From: Copromyces sp. CBS 386.78
Lineage: Eukaryota; Ascomycota; Sordariomycetes; Sordariales; Sordariaceae
DNA length: 64,000 bases
Reading direction: 5' to 3'
Assembly (NCBI GenBank): GCA_030685235.1
Contig: MU839120.1
Coordinates: forward strand, 280,499-344,498
Position numbers and translations under genes: made by a program. This document shows positions 23,247 through 37,500 of this stretch, piece after piece. Position 1 is the first letter of the stretch. Every line of letters starts with the position of its first letter. The notes beneath the pieces were generated by a model that saw nothing but the letters and a program-made list of their open reading frames with translations, was not told the origin of the DNA and made no database searches.

Positions 23247-24176
23247 ATAAAATTACTAAACTTATTAAAAATCCTTATACTTTCGCTTTTATTCTAATAA
23301 ATAATAAAGAATTATTACCCTACAATAATATAATTATTTTTAATAAAATACGGAATTATTAAATCGTTGTTAAATCGATAATATATATTATAATAATCAC
23401 CCGAACAAATATCGTTTTTATAACTAGCCATTTAATTCGTTATAATTATAACCCTAATTTTTAATATCGTAAAACTGCTAATAAAATATTATATTACTTT
23501 TAATTTTACCTAAATTTCTTTCTTTACTTTAAATTATTATTAAAATTTAAAATAATTTTAAATACTTTATACGCCGATAATACCCTAAATTGGAAAAGCT
23601 TATATAATTTTATAATTAAATTATTCAATAGTTTTATCTATTAGGGTATTATTAAGTAGAAAATAATATTAACCTTAATTACTGAAGTAAAATTATTATC
23701 GATTTCTAATATTATAAAGGACATTATCGCTATTATACGTCTATATAAAGAGATTAAAATTCCCTTTAATTAAAAAATCCTTATAATTAGCTATAACAAT
23801 ACTTAAACAATTTATATTCTAACCGTTAAAATATTACAATTAATAACTAAATTAAAATATATTAATATTTATCGCTACTAGTTATAGTAAAAGATTATAA
23901 AAGGAAAGATTACAATCGAATATTTAAAAATAAAGAAAATACTAGCAAATAGCTTAATAAAGGTATTAGGATAATTAGATCACGAAAAGTTCCGGGATTT
24001 AATAGGGATAGTAAACGCGCCGGTTCGAAAAGAGATGAAAATTAGGAGGGAAGTTCCCAACGACGTTCTAGAAGATACTTATAGTTTAATTAGGGAAATT
24101 AACGTACTAGAAGAGAGAAAATTATAAATAGTTTTACTTTTGCCTTATTTTAAAAAGGTCTGTAAGTAAGGGGGTA

Positions 24177-24356
24177 TATTAAATTAGAAGGTGGATATTT
24201 GGGTTTCTAGCTATATTCAATCTAGATTAGCCGTCCAGCCCTTTAGATTATTGGTTTTTGGGTCCCTCTGGGATATTCCAGTACCCCCCAGACCTTCTGG
24301 GCGAGTCAGTTACATACACTCTTGAATCAATCAATTCTGCACAGTCACATCTGACA
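24177..24356 (+). repeat. 3' LTR of the copia element
   Basis: 180 bases, same length as the 5' LTR. Its outer (right) end is nearly unmutated (TCTGCACAGTCACATCTGACA region), while its left, inner end is RIP-mutated (TATTAAATTAG for TGTTAGATTAG). It is followed directly by the target duplication GGATG. Confidence 0.88.
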
Positions 24357-24361
24357 GGATG
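24357..24361 (+). repeat. Target-site duplication (right)
   Basis: GGATG, identical to 18375-18379. It marks the right end of the copia insertion. Confidence 0.85.
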
Positions 24362-25308
24362 GGGACGTTTGAGCCACTGACGACGGTACGTACCGGGCGG
24401 CCAGAGCGGCTACATTAATAAATTGGATCAAGGTTTTTGTTCGCCTGAGCGCGTTCCTGGATGCTTTCGAGAACCGTTATCAAACTTGCAGTTGTGTCCC
24501 TGAATTACACTGAGGCATTGGATCCCGTGCTTGACCTCATGAGGCGACGTGATGGGAATTTTGGCGAGGCATCGACAATTTGTCACCACCTTTGAAAGTT
24601 GGTCTTGGCATTTGCAATCCATCCATGAACATCATTAGGCTGATGTTTGAGCTTCGATTTGACCTTGGTCCAGGTCTGGTTGTGAAGCACCTCTCGGTAA
24701 CTAGCCTACAGCTTGTCGGAACCTGGCAATCCGGCATCAGGTCATTCTTTGATGAAGCTCTACCAGCATCATTCTCCTCACGGAATTCTCCTTTGACCGG
24801 ATCGCAGCCGAACCAACATTGAAGTCGGCTCCCCGCCTTACCAATCCAGTCTGTCATCAATCAACCAGTGGACGCCGCCCCGCTTGACAAGTCAAGCCCA
24901 AAGAAACAATCAATCCCCACCACATCCCACATTTCCGGGTTCGACAGTGACAGCCCGAAGCCTTGAACAGGAACCGACCATCTCGGCAATCTTTACATCC
25001 GACCCCGGTCATATGGCCTGATTGCACTGATCATCATCCCAGTTATTCCAGTGTTGTTACCAATATTCCATATCGCCACTTTTACGCGTCCCTTGAGAGA
25101 GAGGCTGAGAGGCCATTTGGGGCGAAGCTTCCTTCTCTTCGTGTATTTCCGGCCAAGGGTCTTGGTACCTAGCCAGCACCGGCGAGACGAAATTCCGAAC
25201 AGGCAGCCGGAACTTGCCATTACTCACCCTTCGTATATTGCTGCTGTTGTCGTACCGAAAGCCCAGAACCATTCGTTTGCAGGGTTGGGGGAATAACAAG
25301 GTCGAACC
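24362..25308. promoter_or_regulatory. Region between copia element and NCA2-family gene
   Basis: About 950 bases of normal composition, presumably containing the promoter and 5' leader of the NCA2-family gene. The ORFs here are short and overlap on both strands. I see no supported gene. Confidence 0.4.
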
Positions 25309-27505
25309 ATGGCGATCGTGGCCGAGTTAGTACTCTTCCGGGGTCTTCATATAAGGACTTACTTGTCAGTTTGTTCTCCATGATGGGACGGTGGTGTTAA
25401 CATGACTTCTCTCTTGACAGCAAGGTGCGTCGCTTAGACGTACACATTGACAGGATCGTGGGACTGGAGCCCGGCTCCATCGCGGATGCCGAACATGATC
25501 AACAAGCGACGGGTTTGCTCACGGCCGTGAGCGAGCCGCCTTCACCCCGTGCCGATGAGCTCTTGCGCATAGCTAGGACCTTGTCTACTGCCTCTCGGTC
25601 CGGCACCTTTCTGGCCCCTTCTCGTATCAAGCAACTGCTGGAAGACTCCGGCCTGGCCGCGGAGACGGAACTCGCCGAGCAGCAAGGAGAAGTTGGCGTT
25701 GAGAGCCAGTATGAGCAGGATATCGAGTGGCTCCTGGTGGCCAAGGCTACGGTGCAGACTTACGGCATCTTGATGAACACCTTCTTCGACCAAATCATGC
25801 CTCTCAGCGATGACATATGGTACTGGGATGATGTCCTCAGCTCATATCCCAAGAGCTGTTTGTACGCGACGCAAATCGCACCGGCTAGGGCGTGGTCTCG
25901 CGCCAAAGAGGTCTACGGTGTGGCCTGTGAGCGGATCAGGAACATCCACCTGCAGCAGCAGTCAGAGGGGGCCGAAGCGGCAGATTCGAGCGAATCTCTC
26001 AGGGAGGGAGTGTCACAGAAGTGGTCACAGTTTTACTGCATTGTGCGGCAAAGCATGGCGGACACTTCAGTTTCTAACCTTCGGCGCAAGATTCTCTCTC
26101 CCGTTGATCTGTGCCGTGCTGAAGCTCGCCGGAAGCGAGCAGAGCTCCAGAAGCTCAGGGAAACGATCGCCGCCGGGCTAGGAATCCTAGTGGATGAAGG
26201 GCTTGCCTTTGATCAAAGCGCCGAAGAGGACAAGGGCCTCGAATCGAGACTCATGGTGGCAGACAGTACGTTGGCTGATAGCATCGCTCTGATGCATGCG
26301 ATTCTCACCAACTCGGCGGAATCAAACGAACCGCTCTCGGTGTTCGAGGACTGTGTCTTTGCCGATGCCAGAGATGTTCGGGGCGCTTTCAGCACCGCCG
26401 ATAGCTCCAAGCCGAAAGCCTCGTCCGTTGCCGAACGCTTGGTCCAGATTTTGGACCATAGCTTGCTACAGCACAAAACAGCCGTTGCCAAACACGCTTC
26501 CGAAAACGGAAGGCCGTCCCGCGTAGTCCGGTACTGGCTTCCCGCTCTGGCTTTGCTCGTGTCCTCTCCCACCATACTGTACGTGCTCGTCAAGAGGCGC
26601 GACAGCATCCTCGACTGGATCCAGAACCTCGGCGTCACCGTCCGCGACTTCTGGTTCAACTGGGTCATCGACCCCATTCGCAAGATCATCGGCACCATCC
26701 GTCACGATGCCAACAGCGAGATTGCCATCATGAGCCGCGACAGCCTCAAGGCCGACAGGGAGAGCTTGGAACGGATGGTGGTCGAGTTCACGCTGGATAA
26801 CCCGAGCGTGGCCGTGGGTTCGCCCAACGTCACTGACCTCCAGATTGCGGACATCCGGGCCAAAGTCAGGGAGGGCGATGTTACCCCCATCCTGAAGGCC
26901 TACGAAAAGGGTCTCCGTCGTCCCTTTGTCGGCGCCGTCAGCGGTGACCTCGTCCGGTCGCTGCTGATCCAGGTGCAGAAGACCAAGGTCGATCTGGAGG
27001 TGGCTATCAGTGGTATCGACTCGCTTCTTAAGAGCCAGGAGTTGCTCTTTGGCTTTGTCGGTCTGGCGCCCGGTGTTGTTGGTAAGTGACCCACCCGAAA
27101 ACTCCCTGTGAAGAAACATTGACGCAGCAGCAGCTAACTCCCGGTCCCAACCACATAGTCTCCATCGGCATCGTCCAATACCTCCGCACTGTCTTCGGCA
27201 GCCGCAAGGGTCTCCGCAGAGGCGAAAAGGTCCGCCGCGTCGTCAGGGTGCTGAGGAAGATGGACAGGATCCTGGCCGCGGGCGCGACCAACCCCAAGGG
27301 CGAGCTCAACTACAAGGATCGCGGTCTGCTGCTTTGCGAGGCGCATGTGCTCCGTGAGCTCGCTACCGAAGTGCTCCCTGGAGATGTCAAGCGCGAGTTC
27401 CTGGAGGATTTGGAAGACTTGACGAGCGTGAAGAATGTCGTTCTTCAGGAGAAGGCGCTGCAGAGGATTCGGTGGGCGTATGCTGAGTGGTTGGGCAAGA
27501 AGTAG
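25309..27505 (+). CDS. NCA2: NCA2-family mitochondrial membrane protein
   Basis: Homologue of yeast Nca2, a mitochondrial protein that affects expression of the mtDNA-encoded ATP synthase subunits 6 and 8. Exons 25309-25325, 25421-27081 and 27159-27505 join to 674 residues. The 17-base first exon encodes MAIVA plus part of a codon; the acceptor TTGACAG leads into DKVRRLD. Family marks include SQYEQDIEWLLVAKATVQTYG and YWDDVL near residues 100-150, and two hydrophobic segments: about 377-398 (WLPALALLVSSPTILYVLV) and about 548-570 (LLFGFVGLAPGVVG, spanning the second intron). The C-terminal part (YLRTVFG, then LLCEAHVLRELA) is typical. The N-terminus lacks a classic cleavable presequence. Note that the Neurospora locus name nca-2 is used for an unrelated calcium pump. 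Confidence 0.9.
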
Positions 27506-29223
27506 ATGACTGTTATGTGATATGATTAGTGTACTTTAGGGAACGACTACTAGACCTTCAAGATTTTCCTGTATGTATGGCATAGCTGCGGGACCTGGAG
27601 TCTTTAAATGCACGGGGGAGACCGTGATAGTATGGCAGGAGTAGTACAATGGGTGGTAGAGGTAAGGAGGCGCAGAGAATACCGGGCCTCAAGGCCAAAA
27701 CCGAGTTTGTCTACGAACCCCTTAAATGTAGTGGATACCTACGCGGCGATGTTTCGTCCGCGTTGAAACACGAGACGACCCAATGACATTTTGTTGAACT
27801 TTTCTACGCTTCACGCAGGGGGAAAACAAGGGTTCATCAGGGGCCGCCTTTCATGTGGCGGGAAGGAAGGAAATATCTCTGGCGGAAGAGATCATTGGGC
27901 CAATATCGAGTTATAGATCCATCAACGGCTACTGCGTCTCGTGCGTATAGACGTTCACCGCCCTATCCGCCCTTATCATTATTTACCTACCACAGCACCG
28001 CCTTTGGAACGATGCGTTTCGTTGAGGGAGGTCAACCATTTAGAACACAAGAAGGGCCCTCTGTGTCTTACGGGTTGCATGAGTGCATCAAACAATTCAC
28101 AGCTGTTCCTTGGATGGTTGGGTCTCGTTCGGTCTTGAGGCTCACCTCCTTCCGCATCCCTAGATATGTACTACTAAGTACCTAGTCATAGCAGAGTTCC
28201 ATTAGCCCCTGGTTCCTGAATCTTGCATTGAGGGTGCAGTTGTCCCTTCCATCTCACTCCGGTTTCCTAGAAACATTCCGTCATGCACGACGACTTTTCT
28301 TAATTGACCGTGAAGCTCAAGAACGGTCATTGACAAACATTGATGAATCTACCCAAGGCTGAAGTTGCTTTATTTCATCCAAGTCACATCATTCACAAAG
28401 AATCATCTGGTGGAGTTGTTGCGGCGATTGTATGTTCTAGAAACTTGTACCGTCGCGTCCCCTAGTGTACACCACCACCATGCGCGACTATAGGAGCCCT
28501 CCTACTGTTAGTGGAAGTATGTACAGGTGTGCATGCCACTAACAGCAAGGTACGAATAACAGCCACCGACCCTCCATGGTCCGCGACTCTGCAGCAGGCA
28601 AGGTGCGTCAGCTCTCACAGCTCTTGCCTTCTTGACTTCTAATAGTCGATACCATCTTCTTGACTTCTTCGATTCCTTATTCTCAAAGTCTCAAACAAGC
28701 TACAACACCCCTTTCTGCTTTCCCGTCCTCGTCGTTGATTGCCTTTTCGCTGCCAGCAATCTCCGCATCGCCCCGTAGAGGTACGCACTGCAGTAGGCCG
28801 GCCAAGGAGAGACCGACCCCATCGCGCTCTCGCCCGTTCGTTCTGCGACTCCTCCGCTGGACTTAACCCGTGCAACCGCCCTGCAGTTTTGACAGGCCCG
28901 TCGACGTCGCACTGCGGACACGCTTTCAACTAGGTACCACCACCAACCACCACAGTCCACCACTCACCTACACTACAATACAACTGAACATCATTCCTGC
29001 TGCTCCGTCGCCGGTTTCCTGAACTGCGCATCGTCACCATCTCGACAGTCCTCAGTCTCCATTCCCATTCCTGCCAACTAGACTTAGTGTCCAACACCCC
29101 GATATCGAAGCGCCGGATTTCGATTGATATCCCCTTTGCCGAATTCCGGATTCCGAACTACCAGAGAAATATTCCACGAGATCGAAAGACGGGCGGCGGC
29201 GTAACCCCCATAACCAGCACATC
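27506..29223. other. Intergenic region upstream of the SEC4-like gene
   Basis: About 1.7 kb. The last ~580 bases are pyrimidine- and CA-rich, like fungal promoters and 5' leaders. A perfect 10-bp inverted repeat lies at 28505-28545. ORFs at 28.6-28.9 kb overlap on both strands and have no recognisable product. Confidence 0.4.
28505..28545. repeat. Perfect 10-bp inverted repeat with 21-base spacer
   Basis: CTGTTAGTGG at 28505-28514 and its exact complement CCACTAACAG at 28536-28545, about 680 bases before the SEC4-like start codon. It could be a hairpin or a dyad protein-binding site. Confidence 0.6.
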
Positions 29224-30178
<955 letters not shown>

Positions 30179-31511
30179 GCCAATGGGACAGCAGTTGTGT
30201 GGCGGCAGAACCCAGTCCCGGAGCTTGCGGGAAAAGCCCACTGCCATTACGATGGCGAAACGAGATACGATATATCCCCCGAGTACGAATGACAGCAGTC
30301 TGGCCTCATTCAATTCTACCTTGGTTGTAGCCTACGTCTATCGAACACGCACCTGCCTTCCTAGGCGGGCCGCCAGCATGCACGGCCGGGTCTACCGCAT
30401 GGAAACAAAGAGGCGGTGTAGGGGAGAAAGAGGGTTTCTTTGGTCATAAGACTTTACTATGGTTGTAATGAAGCTAAAGTCCAAGAGGAAAAGACGACTT
30501 TAGTTATTCTGGAGGGCTCATTGCAACTCTCATCTTTGTCTCTCGGTAGCAGGAGGGAGGAGCGGCCGCGGAAGATGCGACGCGTGGCTCATTTTTCGCT
30601 TATCGCTGTTGGGTTTATTATTACTGCGATGTCGAACCGGTGGGTGGTAGGATGGATAGGCCAGGGAGTTGAGGACGTGAACGACGATACGGAGACATGT
30701 GGGTATTATGACCGGCTTTGATCGATAAAGATGGGTTAAGCTGGGTTAGCAGCATGGACGAGGGGCAGAGAGCGAAACGAAACATTCTGGTCACGGAGTT
30801 TGGGTGCGATCTTTGGCTCTTCCTAATATATTTCATTTTCTTCTCTCTTGACTGTTTCCCTTCTTTGTTCTTTCTCTGGTTCGTTGTAGATTTCGTCTGG
30901 TGAATTCGCGTGCGCTCTTCCTTCAGCTGGATTTCTAAAGTACGAAGATACGAACCGTATAAAATATCACTTGCATAGAGACTGACTGACTGAGCTGACA
31001 CCCTGGTCAGTTAACTATGGCTAGAGTGTCAAGACGACATACAAGTATGACGTGAGCGATAAGGTTGTTGACAAGGAAGAGCCACGATTCCACAGAGGTG
31101 CTCTTTTACTCTTTCAGGAAACGAGCACAAACAGCTGTGTAGATGCGGCCCGTGCGCTGCTCAACCTTGGTCTTTCGGTCTGACTGTTTACCTTACACAG
31201 TGCCGAGGAAGCCACCACCCACTGCAACGTCCAGGTTGTGCTGACCAGCACAACAGTGCTTAATCATCATCTCGATTCACCATTACCGCCTCTGCTTCTT
31301 TCAACCGGCGTAAATTGAAGGAGAGGGAATGATTTAAGGAGGAAGTCCGAAAAGCGTTGCCAGTCCCTTGCCATACCCGAGACAAGAAACATTTCACCAA
31401 CATCCGCACCAATCTTGTTACGGGATATCCACTGGGAATCGACATATCTGCCCTTCGACAAGATTCATCAACTCAACCCAAGAGACTCTGAAACACATCA
31501 CATACTACACC
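30179..31511. other. Intergenic region between SEC4 and SLH1 genes
   Basis: About 1.3 kb between two genes on the same strand: the 3' flank of SEC4 and the promoter of SLH1. No coding sequence is supported. The last 200 bases are CA-rich, typical of fungal 5' leaders. Confidence 0.4.
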
Positions 31512-34500
31512 ATGGCCACCGGTCCTTCCCCCAACGGCGGTCTAGACATCGCAGCATGGCGCGCCCAAATCGAAGCCATGAAGGCAGCCGTAGCCGGCCT
31601 GCCCCCATCCTCCAGCGAAGCCGGCGGTAGCACCACCAATAGCGACTGGGACGACGACGAGATCGATTCTTCAACCTACTCTCCAACCAGAAACGGAGAC
31701 GGGCCCAGAGACATTTGGGATTTCATCTCGGACGACGAGTTGGACTCTATCGAATTCACTGATGGTGGCGACTATTACCACGACCATGAGGCTGATAGAG
31801 CTGAAGATGGATTTGCCAGTGGAAGTGGTGGTGGTAGTGATTACGATTTCGGCTGGCTCGCCTCGCGATGCGCGGATGTCAGGTCCGCTGCGGGACTTGG
31901 TGCCGGGGCTCTTCAGGACCAGATCATGGAGATTCTGGGCTCTGGCAAGTCGGAGGATGAGCTGCAGTCTTCGCTGACCGATCTCATTGGGTTTGATGAT
32001 CTCGACTTTGTCATTGATCTCATTTCGCACCGGGAGGAGCTGGTGTCGTCCGTGGGACGGGCGTTGAAGCAGCAGCAACAGGAACAAGGTAACGGTCCCG
32101 ATGGGGTGCGCCTACTCAGCAAAGCCCAACGACAGGCGGCCCTACAGCAACGAGACTACGAGCATAAATCCGCCCCCTTAGCCGCCGCACGATCAAAGGA
32201 GGAGGAATACCCGCACGTGTACCGGGCGTACAGCGCGGGCAACACGCTGAGCCATTCGGGCAAGCGGTATGCTTTGCCGCCTGGAAGCGAGAGGAAGGAG
32301 TTTGAAAAGTACGAGGAGTATACGATTCCCGCCGGAAAGACGGGGACTCTGGGCCTCGGACGGAAGTTGGTCAATATCGCGGATATGGATGGACTGTGCC
32401 GGAACACGTTCAGGGGGTACAAGACGCTCAACAGGATGCAGAGCCTGGTGTATCCGGTGGCGTATAAGACGAGTGAGAATATGCTGATTTGTGCTCCTAC
32501 TGGTGCTGTAAGTTTTTCTGCTTTCTGTTGTTTCACGAGCGTTGTGGCTGGCTCGCATGCTAATTTCTGGGGTTTAGGGTAAAACTGATGCCGCCATGTT
32601 GACCATCCTCCACACGGTTGGCCAGTACTTGACACCAAGTCCCTTCGAGGATCATGTGACTACAGACTTCGCCGTTGCCGCAGAGGATTTCAAGATCGTC
32701 TATGTCGCTCCCATGAAGGCCCTGGCGGCCGAAATCACGGAGAAGCTCGGTAAGCGGTTGGCCTGGTTGGGTATTCGCTGCCGTGAGTTCACGGGAGACA
32801 TGCATCTCACCAAGTCGGAGATTGTCCAAACCCAGATCATCGTCACGACCCCTGAGAAGTGGGATGTCGTGACGAGAAAGGGCACCGGCGACACGGAGCT
32901 CGTGCAAAAGGTCCGCCTGCTCGTCATTGATGAGGTGCACATGCTTCACGACGAGAGAGGTGCGGTTTTGGAATCCTTGGTGGCGAGAACAGCGCGTCAG
33001 GTTGAGAGCACCCAGTCGCTTATCCGCATCGTCGGATTGAGTGCTACGCTGCCTAACTACGTCGATGTGGCGGACTTCTTGAACGTCAACAAGTACGCTG
33101 GTCTCTTTTACTTTGATGCCTCTTTCAGACCGGTCCCGCTTGAGCAGCACTTTATTGGCGTCAGGGGCAAGCCGAACTCCAAGCAATCCAGGGAGAACCT
33201 GGACCAGGTAGCCTTTGAGAAGGTCAGGGAGATGCTCGAGTGTGATCACCAAGTCATGGTCTTCGTTCACTCGAGAAAGGACACGCAGGCCACGGCCAAG
33301 ATGCTCTTCGAAAAGGCTACGGATGAGGCTTGCACCGACTTGTTCGATCCCAGCTACCATGAGAAGTACGAGGCTGCCATGAGGGATGTTAGAGGGACTA
33401 AGGCTCGCGAGATCCGAGAACTGATCCCCAAGGGCCTGGGCATTCACCATGCCGGCATGGCTCGCGCAGACAGAAACCTCATGGAGCGGTTGTTTGCCGA
33501 GGGCGTCATCAAGGTGCTCTGCTGTACGGCCACTCTGGCTTGGGGTGTCAACTTGCCCGCTGCCGCCGTCGTCATCAAGGGCACCCAGGTTTACAGTGCT
33601 CAGGATGGTAAGTTTGTTGACTTGGGTATTCTCGACGTTCTGCAGATCTTCGGTCGTGCCGGTCGTCCTCAGTTCGAGGACACTGGTATCGGCATGATTT
33701 GCACCACGCACGACAAGCTCGCACACTACCTCACTGCCATCACGGATCAGCTACCTATCGAATCCAGGTTCTCAGCCAAGCTGGTCGATAACTTGAATGC
33801 CGAGATTGCTTTGGGCACTGTCACTTCCATTCCGGAGGCCGTCAAGTGGATCAGTTATTCGTACCTCTTCGTACGCATGAAGAGGAATCCTATGGCCTAC
33901 GGTATCGACTGGTCCGAGTACGACAACGACCGCTCGCTGGTGCAGAGGCGACGACAACTGGCGATCCAGGCTGCTAGGACACTGCAGCAGAGCCAGATGA
34001 TTATCTTCAACGAGGCGACCGAGGAACTCCGTAGCAAGGATATCGGTCGGATCGCCAGTCAGTTTTACATCCAGCACTCCAGTGTCCAGATCTTCAACTC
34101 TATGATGCGGCCTTTCTCAACCGAGGAGGATATCCTGAAGATGATTGCCATGAGCGGTGAATTCGACAATATCCAGTCCAGGAACGAGGAAGCCAATGAA
34201 CTGATGGCCATGAAGCATGACGAGAGATTCGTACCCTACAAAGTCAGCACCGGTATTGACCAGCCGCATACCAAGACCAATATCTTGCTTCAAGCCTACA
34301 TCTCCAGAGCGCAGCCGCAAGATTTTGCTCTGACGAACGATCTCAACTATGTTGCTCAACAGGCTGGGCGTATCTGCAGAGCGCTCTTCATGATTGCACT
34401 AAACCGCCGATGGGGTCACCAGTGTCTGGTCCTGCTCACTATGGCCAAGTCCATTGAGAAGCGCATCTGGGCTTTCCAGCACCCCTTCCATCAGTTTGAC

Positions 34501-37500
34501 CGCGATCTCCCCAAGCCGGTGCTCAACAAGCTCGACGAACTGGAAGCCCTCAACATAGAGTCCATGAGGGAAATGGAACCGGCTGAGATCGGTAGCTTGG
34601 TCAACAACCATCGTATGGGCGGGAAGATCGCCAAGCTGCTTGACAACTTCCCTACTCTCAGCGTCGAGGCTGAGATTGCGCCGTTGAATAGGGATGTTCT
34701 GAGGATCAAGCTCTACGTTACTCCCGATTTCCGCTGGAACGACCATCTACATGGCACTTCCGAGTCGTACTATATCTGGGTCGAGAACTCAGAGACGTCA
34801 GAGATCTACCATCATGAGTACTTCATTCTTAACAGGAGGAAGCTCCACGACGACCACGAACTCAACTTCACCATCCCCCTTTCCGATCCCATGCCGAATC
34901 AGATCTACGTGAGGGCGGTTTCAGACCGGTGGTTGGGCGCCGAGACGGTAACGGCCGTGTCCTTCCAGCACCTCATCCGCCCCGACACGGAAAGTGTCTA
35001 CACCGATCTGCTGAACCTGCAACCTCTGCCTATCTCGGCGCTGCAGAATCCGGCCCTGGAGGAGATCTACGCCCAGCGCTTCCAGTACTTCAACCCGATG
35101 CAGACCCAGGTCTTCCACACTCTCTACCACACTCCCGCCAACGTCCTTCTCGGCTCGCCGACAGGCAGTGGCAAGACAGTTGCTTGCGAGCTGGCCATGT
35201 GGTGGGCGTTCCGCGAGCGGCCCGGGTCCAAGGTTGTCTACATCGCGCCCATGAAGGCGCTCGTTCGCGAGCGTGTCAAGGACTGGGGTGCCCGTCTCGC
35301 CAAGCCGCTCGGTCTGAAGCTGGTGGAGTTGACGGGTGACAACACGCCTGACACGCGTACGATCCAGGATGCGGATATCATCATCACCACGCCCGAAAAG
35401 TGGGATGGTATCTCGCGTAGTTGGCAGACGAGAGGATACGTCCGCAAGGTCAGCTTGGTTATCATTGACGAGATCCACTTGCTTGCTGGAGACCGTGGTC
35501 CGATTCTTGAGATCATTGTGTCTCGTATGAACTACATTGCTTCGTCTACCAAGAACTCGGTTCGACTATTGGGCATGTCGACAGCTTGTGCGAATGCCAC
35601 GGATCTGGCGAACTGGCTTGGTGTGAAGGAAGGCCTGTTCAACTTCCGGCACTCGGTGCGTCCTGTGCCGCTGGAGCTGTATATCGACGGGTTCCCCGAG
35701 GTTAGAGGGTTCTGCCCCCTGATGCAGTCGATGAATCGGCCTACGTTCTTGGCTATCTTGAACCACAGCCCCGAGAAGCCAGTCATTGTGTTTGTGCCAT
35801 CTCGTCGGCAGACCCGCTTGACGGCCAAGGATCTCATCAACTTCTGTGGTATGGAGGATAACCCGAGAAGGTTCCTCCATATGGACGAGGATGATCTCCA
35901 ACTGAACCTCTCGCGTGTCAAGGACGATGCGCTGAAGGAAGCTATCAGCTTCGGTATCGGTCTCCATCATGCCGGTCTGGTTGAGTCTGATAGACAGATC
36001 GCTGAAGAGCTCTTCCTCAACAACAAGATCCAGATTCTCGTAGCTACGAGTACCCTGGCTTGGGGTGTCAACCTTCCCGCACATCTCGTCGTCGTCAAGG
36101 GCACGCAGTTCTACGACGCCAAGATTGAAGCCTACAAAGACATGGACCTGACAGACGTGCTCCAAATGCTCGGCAGAGCAGGACGTCCGCAATTCGACAA
36201 CTCGGGCGTAGCCCGCATCTTCACCCAAGATTCCAAGAAGGACTTCTACAAGCACTTTTTACACACCGGCTTCCCCGTCGAGTCCTCCCTGCACACCGTC
36301 CTCGACAACCATTTGTGCGCCGAAGTCTCGGCCGAGACCATCGTCACCAAGCAAGACGCGCTCGACTACCTGACCTGGACCTTCTTCTTCCGGCGCCTGC
36401 ACAAAAACCCGTCCTACTACGGTCTCGAGATCAGTGCGGAAGAACACTCGTCCACCATGGCCCAGCAGCTCGCCAACGACTACATGATCCAGATGGTTGA
36501 CCACTCGCTCTCCGAGCTTGCCGAATCATCTTGCGTCGAAGTCTTTCCCAACGGCGACGTCGACCCGACCCCTCTCGGCAAAATCATGTCCTACTACTAC
36601 CTCTCACATAAAACCATCCGGCACTTGGTCCATAAGGCCCGCGCGTCCGCCACCTTCCTGGAAGCTCTATCCTGGATGTCTCGCGCTTCCGAGTACGACG
36701 AGCTACCCGTCCGTCACAACGAAGATTTGATCAACGCAGAACTAGCCAAGGCCTTGCCCTTCCCTACCTCCGCCTTTGACGGTTTGCCCATGTGGGATCC
36801 CCACGTGAAAGCCTTCCTTCTGCTCCAAGCGCACATGGCCCGCGTCGAACCGCTGCCTATTACCGATTACGTCGGCGATCAAACCTCTGTGCTAGACCAA
36901 GCAGTCCGTATCATCCAAGCCTCCGTGGACGTCATGACAGAGCTGGGACACTTGAGCAGTATGCTCCAATTCGTCAAACTCCTGCAATGCGTCAAACAAG
37001 CTCGTTGGCCTGAGGACCCGGCCTTGTCCATCTTCCCCGGTTTCGATCATGCCGAAGCCGAGAAGTGCAAGAGCAAGATGACGCTCACCCAACTGAGCAA
37101 ATCCACCAACTCCCGCGGCTCCAACAAGCAGTATCAAGCACTCCAAACCCTCGCCCGCTCCGAACTTCACCTGGCTCCTGCCCAAGCATCTCGCTTCGCC
37201 AAAGCCGCGCAAGCCATACCTGACATTCATGTGTCAGTCGAAAACGTCAAGCACGGCGAGTTGACCGTTATCCTGAAACGGCTGAACCCCATCACGGAGC
37301 GCGAGGGAAGGATTTACGCGCCCAAGTTCCCCAAGCCGCAGACGGAGGGGTGGTTCGTTGTTGTTGCCGATACAAAAAGGGATGAGGTTGTTGCTGTCAA
37401 GAGGGTTGGGTGGTCTTCTGGCCAACGCAGAAATCAGGACCAGAGTGTTGGGGGGGATGGAAAGAAGAAGACGAATGGGATAGAAGTGGGGATGAGGCCT

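Larger units (their letters stand above)
18380..24356 (+). mobile_element. RIP-inactivated Ty1/copia LTR retrotransposon, complete outline
   Basis: A 5977-bp insertion with two 180-bp LTRs and a 5-bp target duplication. The interior is extremely TpA-rich and has stops in every frame. Degraded but readable motifs run in the copia order on the + strand. Integrase-like KCDNEF lies near 21001-21020, with a reverse transcriptase motif YYINDIIF near 22611-22640 (the catalytic aspartate before it changed to Asn, as RIP predicts). RNase H-like YADN follows near 23570. Integrase before reverse transcriptase is diagnostic of Ty1/copia rather than gypsy. A 444-bp inverted-repeat element is inserted at 22803-23246 between reverse transcriptase and RNase H; without it the element would be about 5.5 kb. 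No part could encode a working protein. Confidence 0.85.

Noticed and set aside
18560..24176. Possible centromere-like AT-rich DNA
   Set aside because: The tract is bounded by LTRs and a target duplication and contains retrotransposon motifs, so a single RIP-mutated insertion explains it.
28639..28963. Overlapping ORFs on both strands before the SEC4-like gene
   Set aside because: No consistent codon bias, no conserved motif, and the location fits a promoter and leader.
32560..33726. 388-codon open frame on the minus strand
   Set aside because: It is the antisense of the conserved first helicase cassette of SLH1, whose forward frame carries all the expected motifs. Open antisense frames are common in GC-biased genes.
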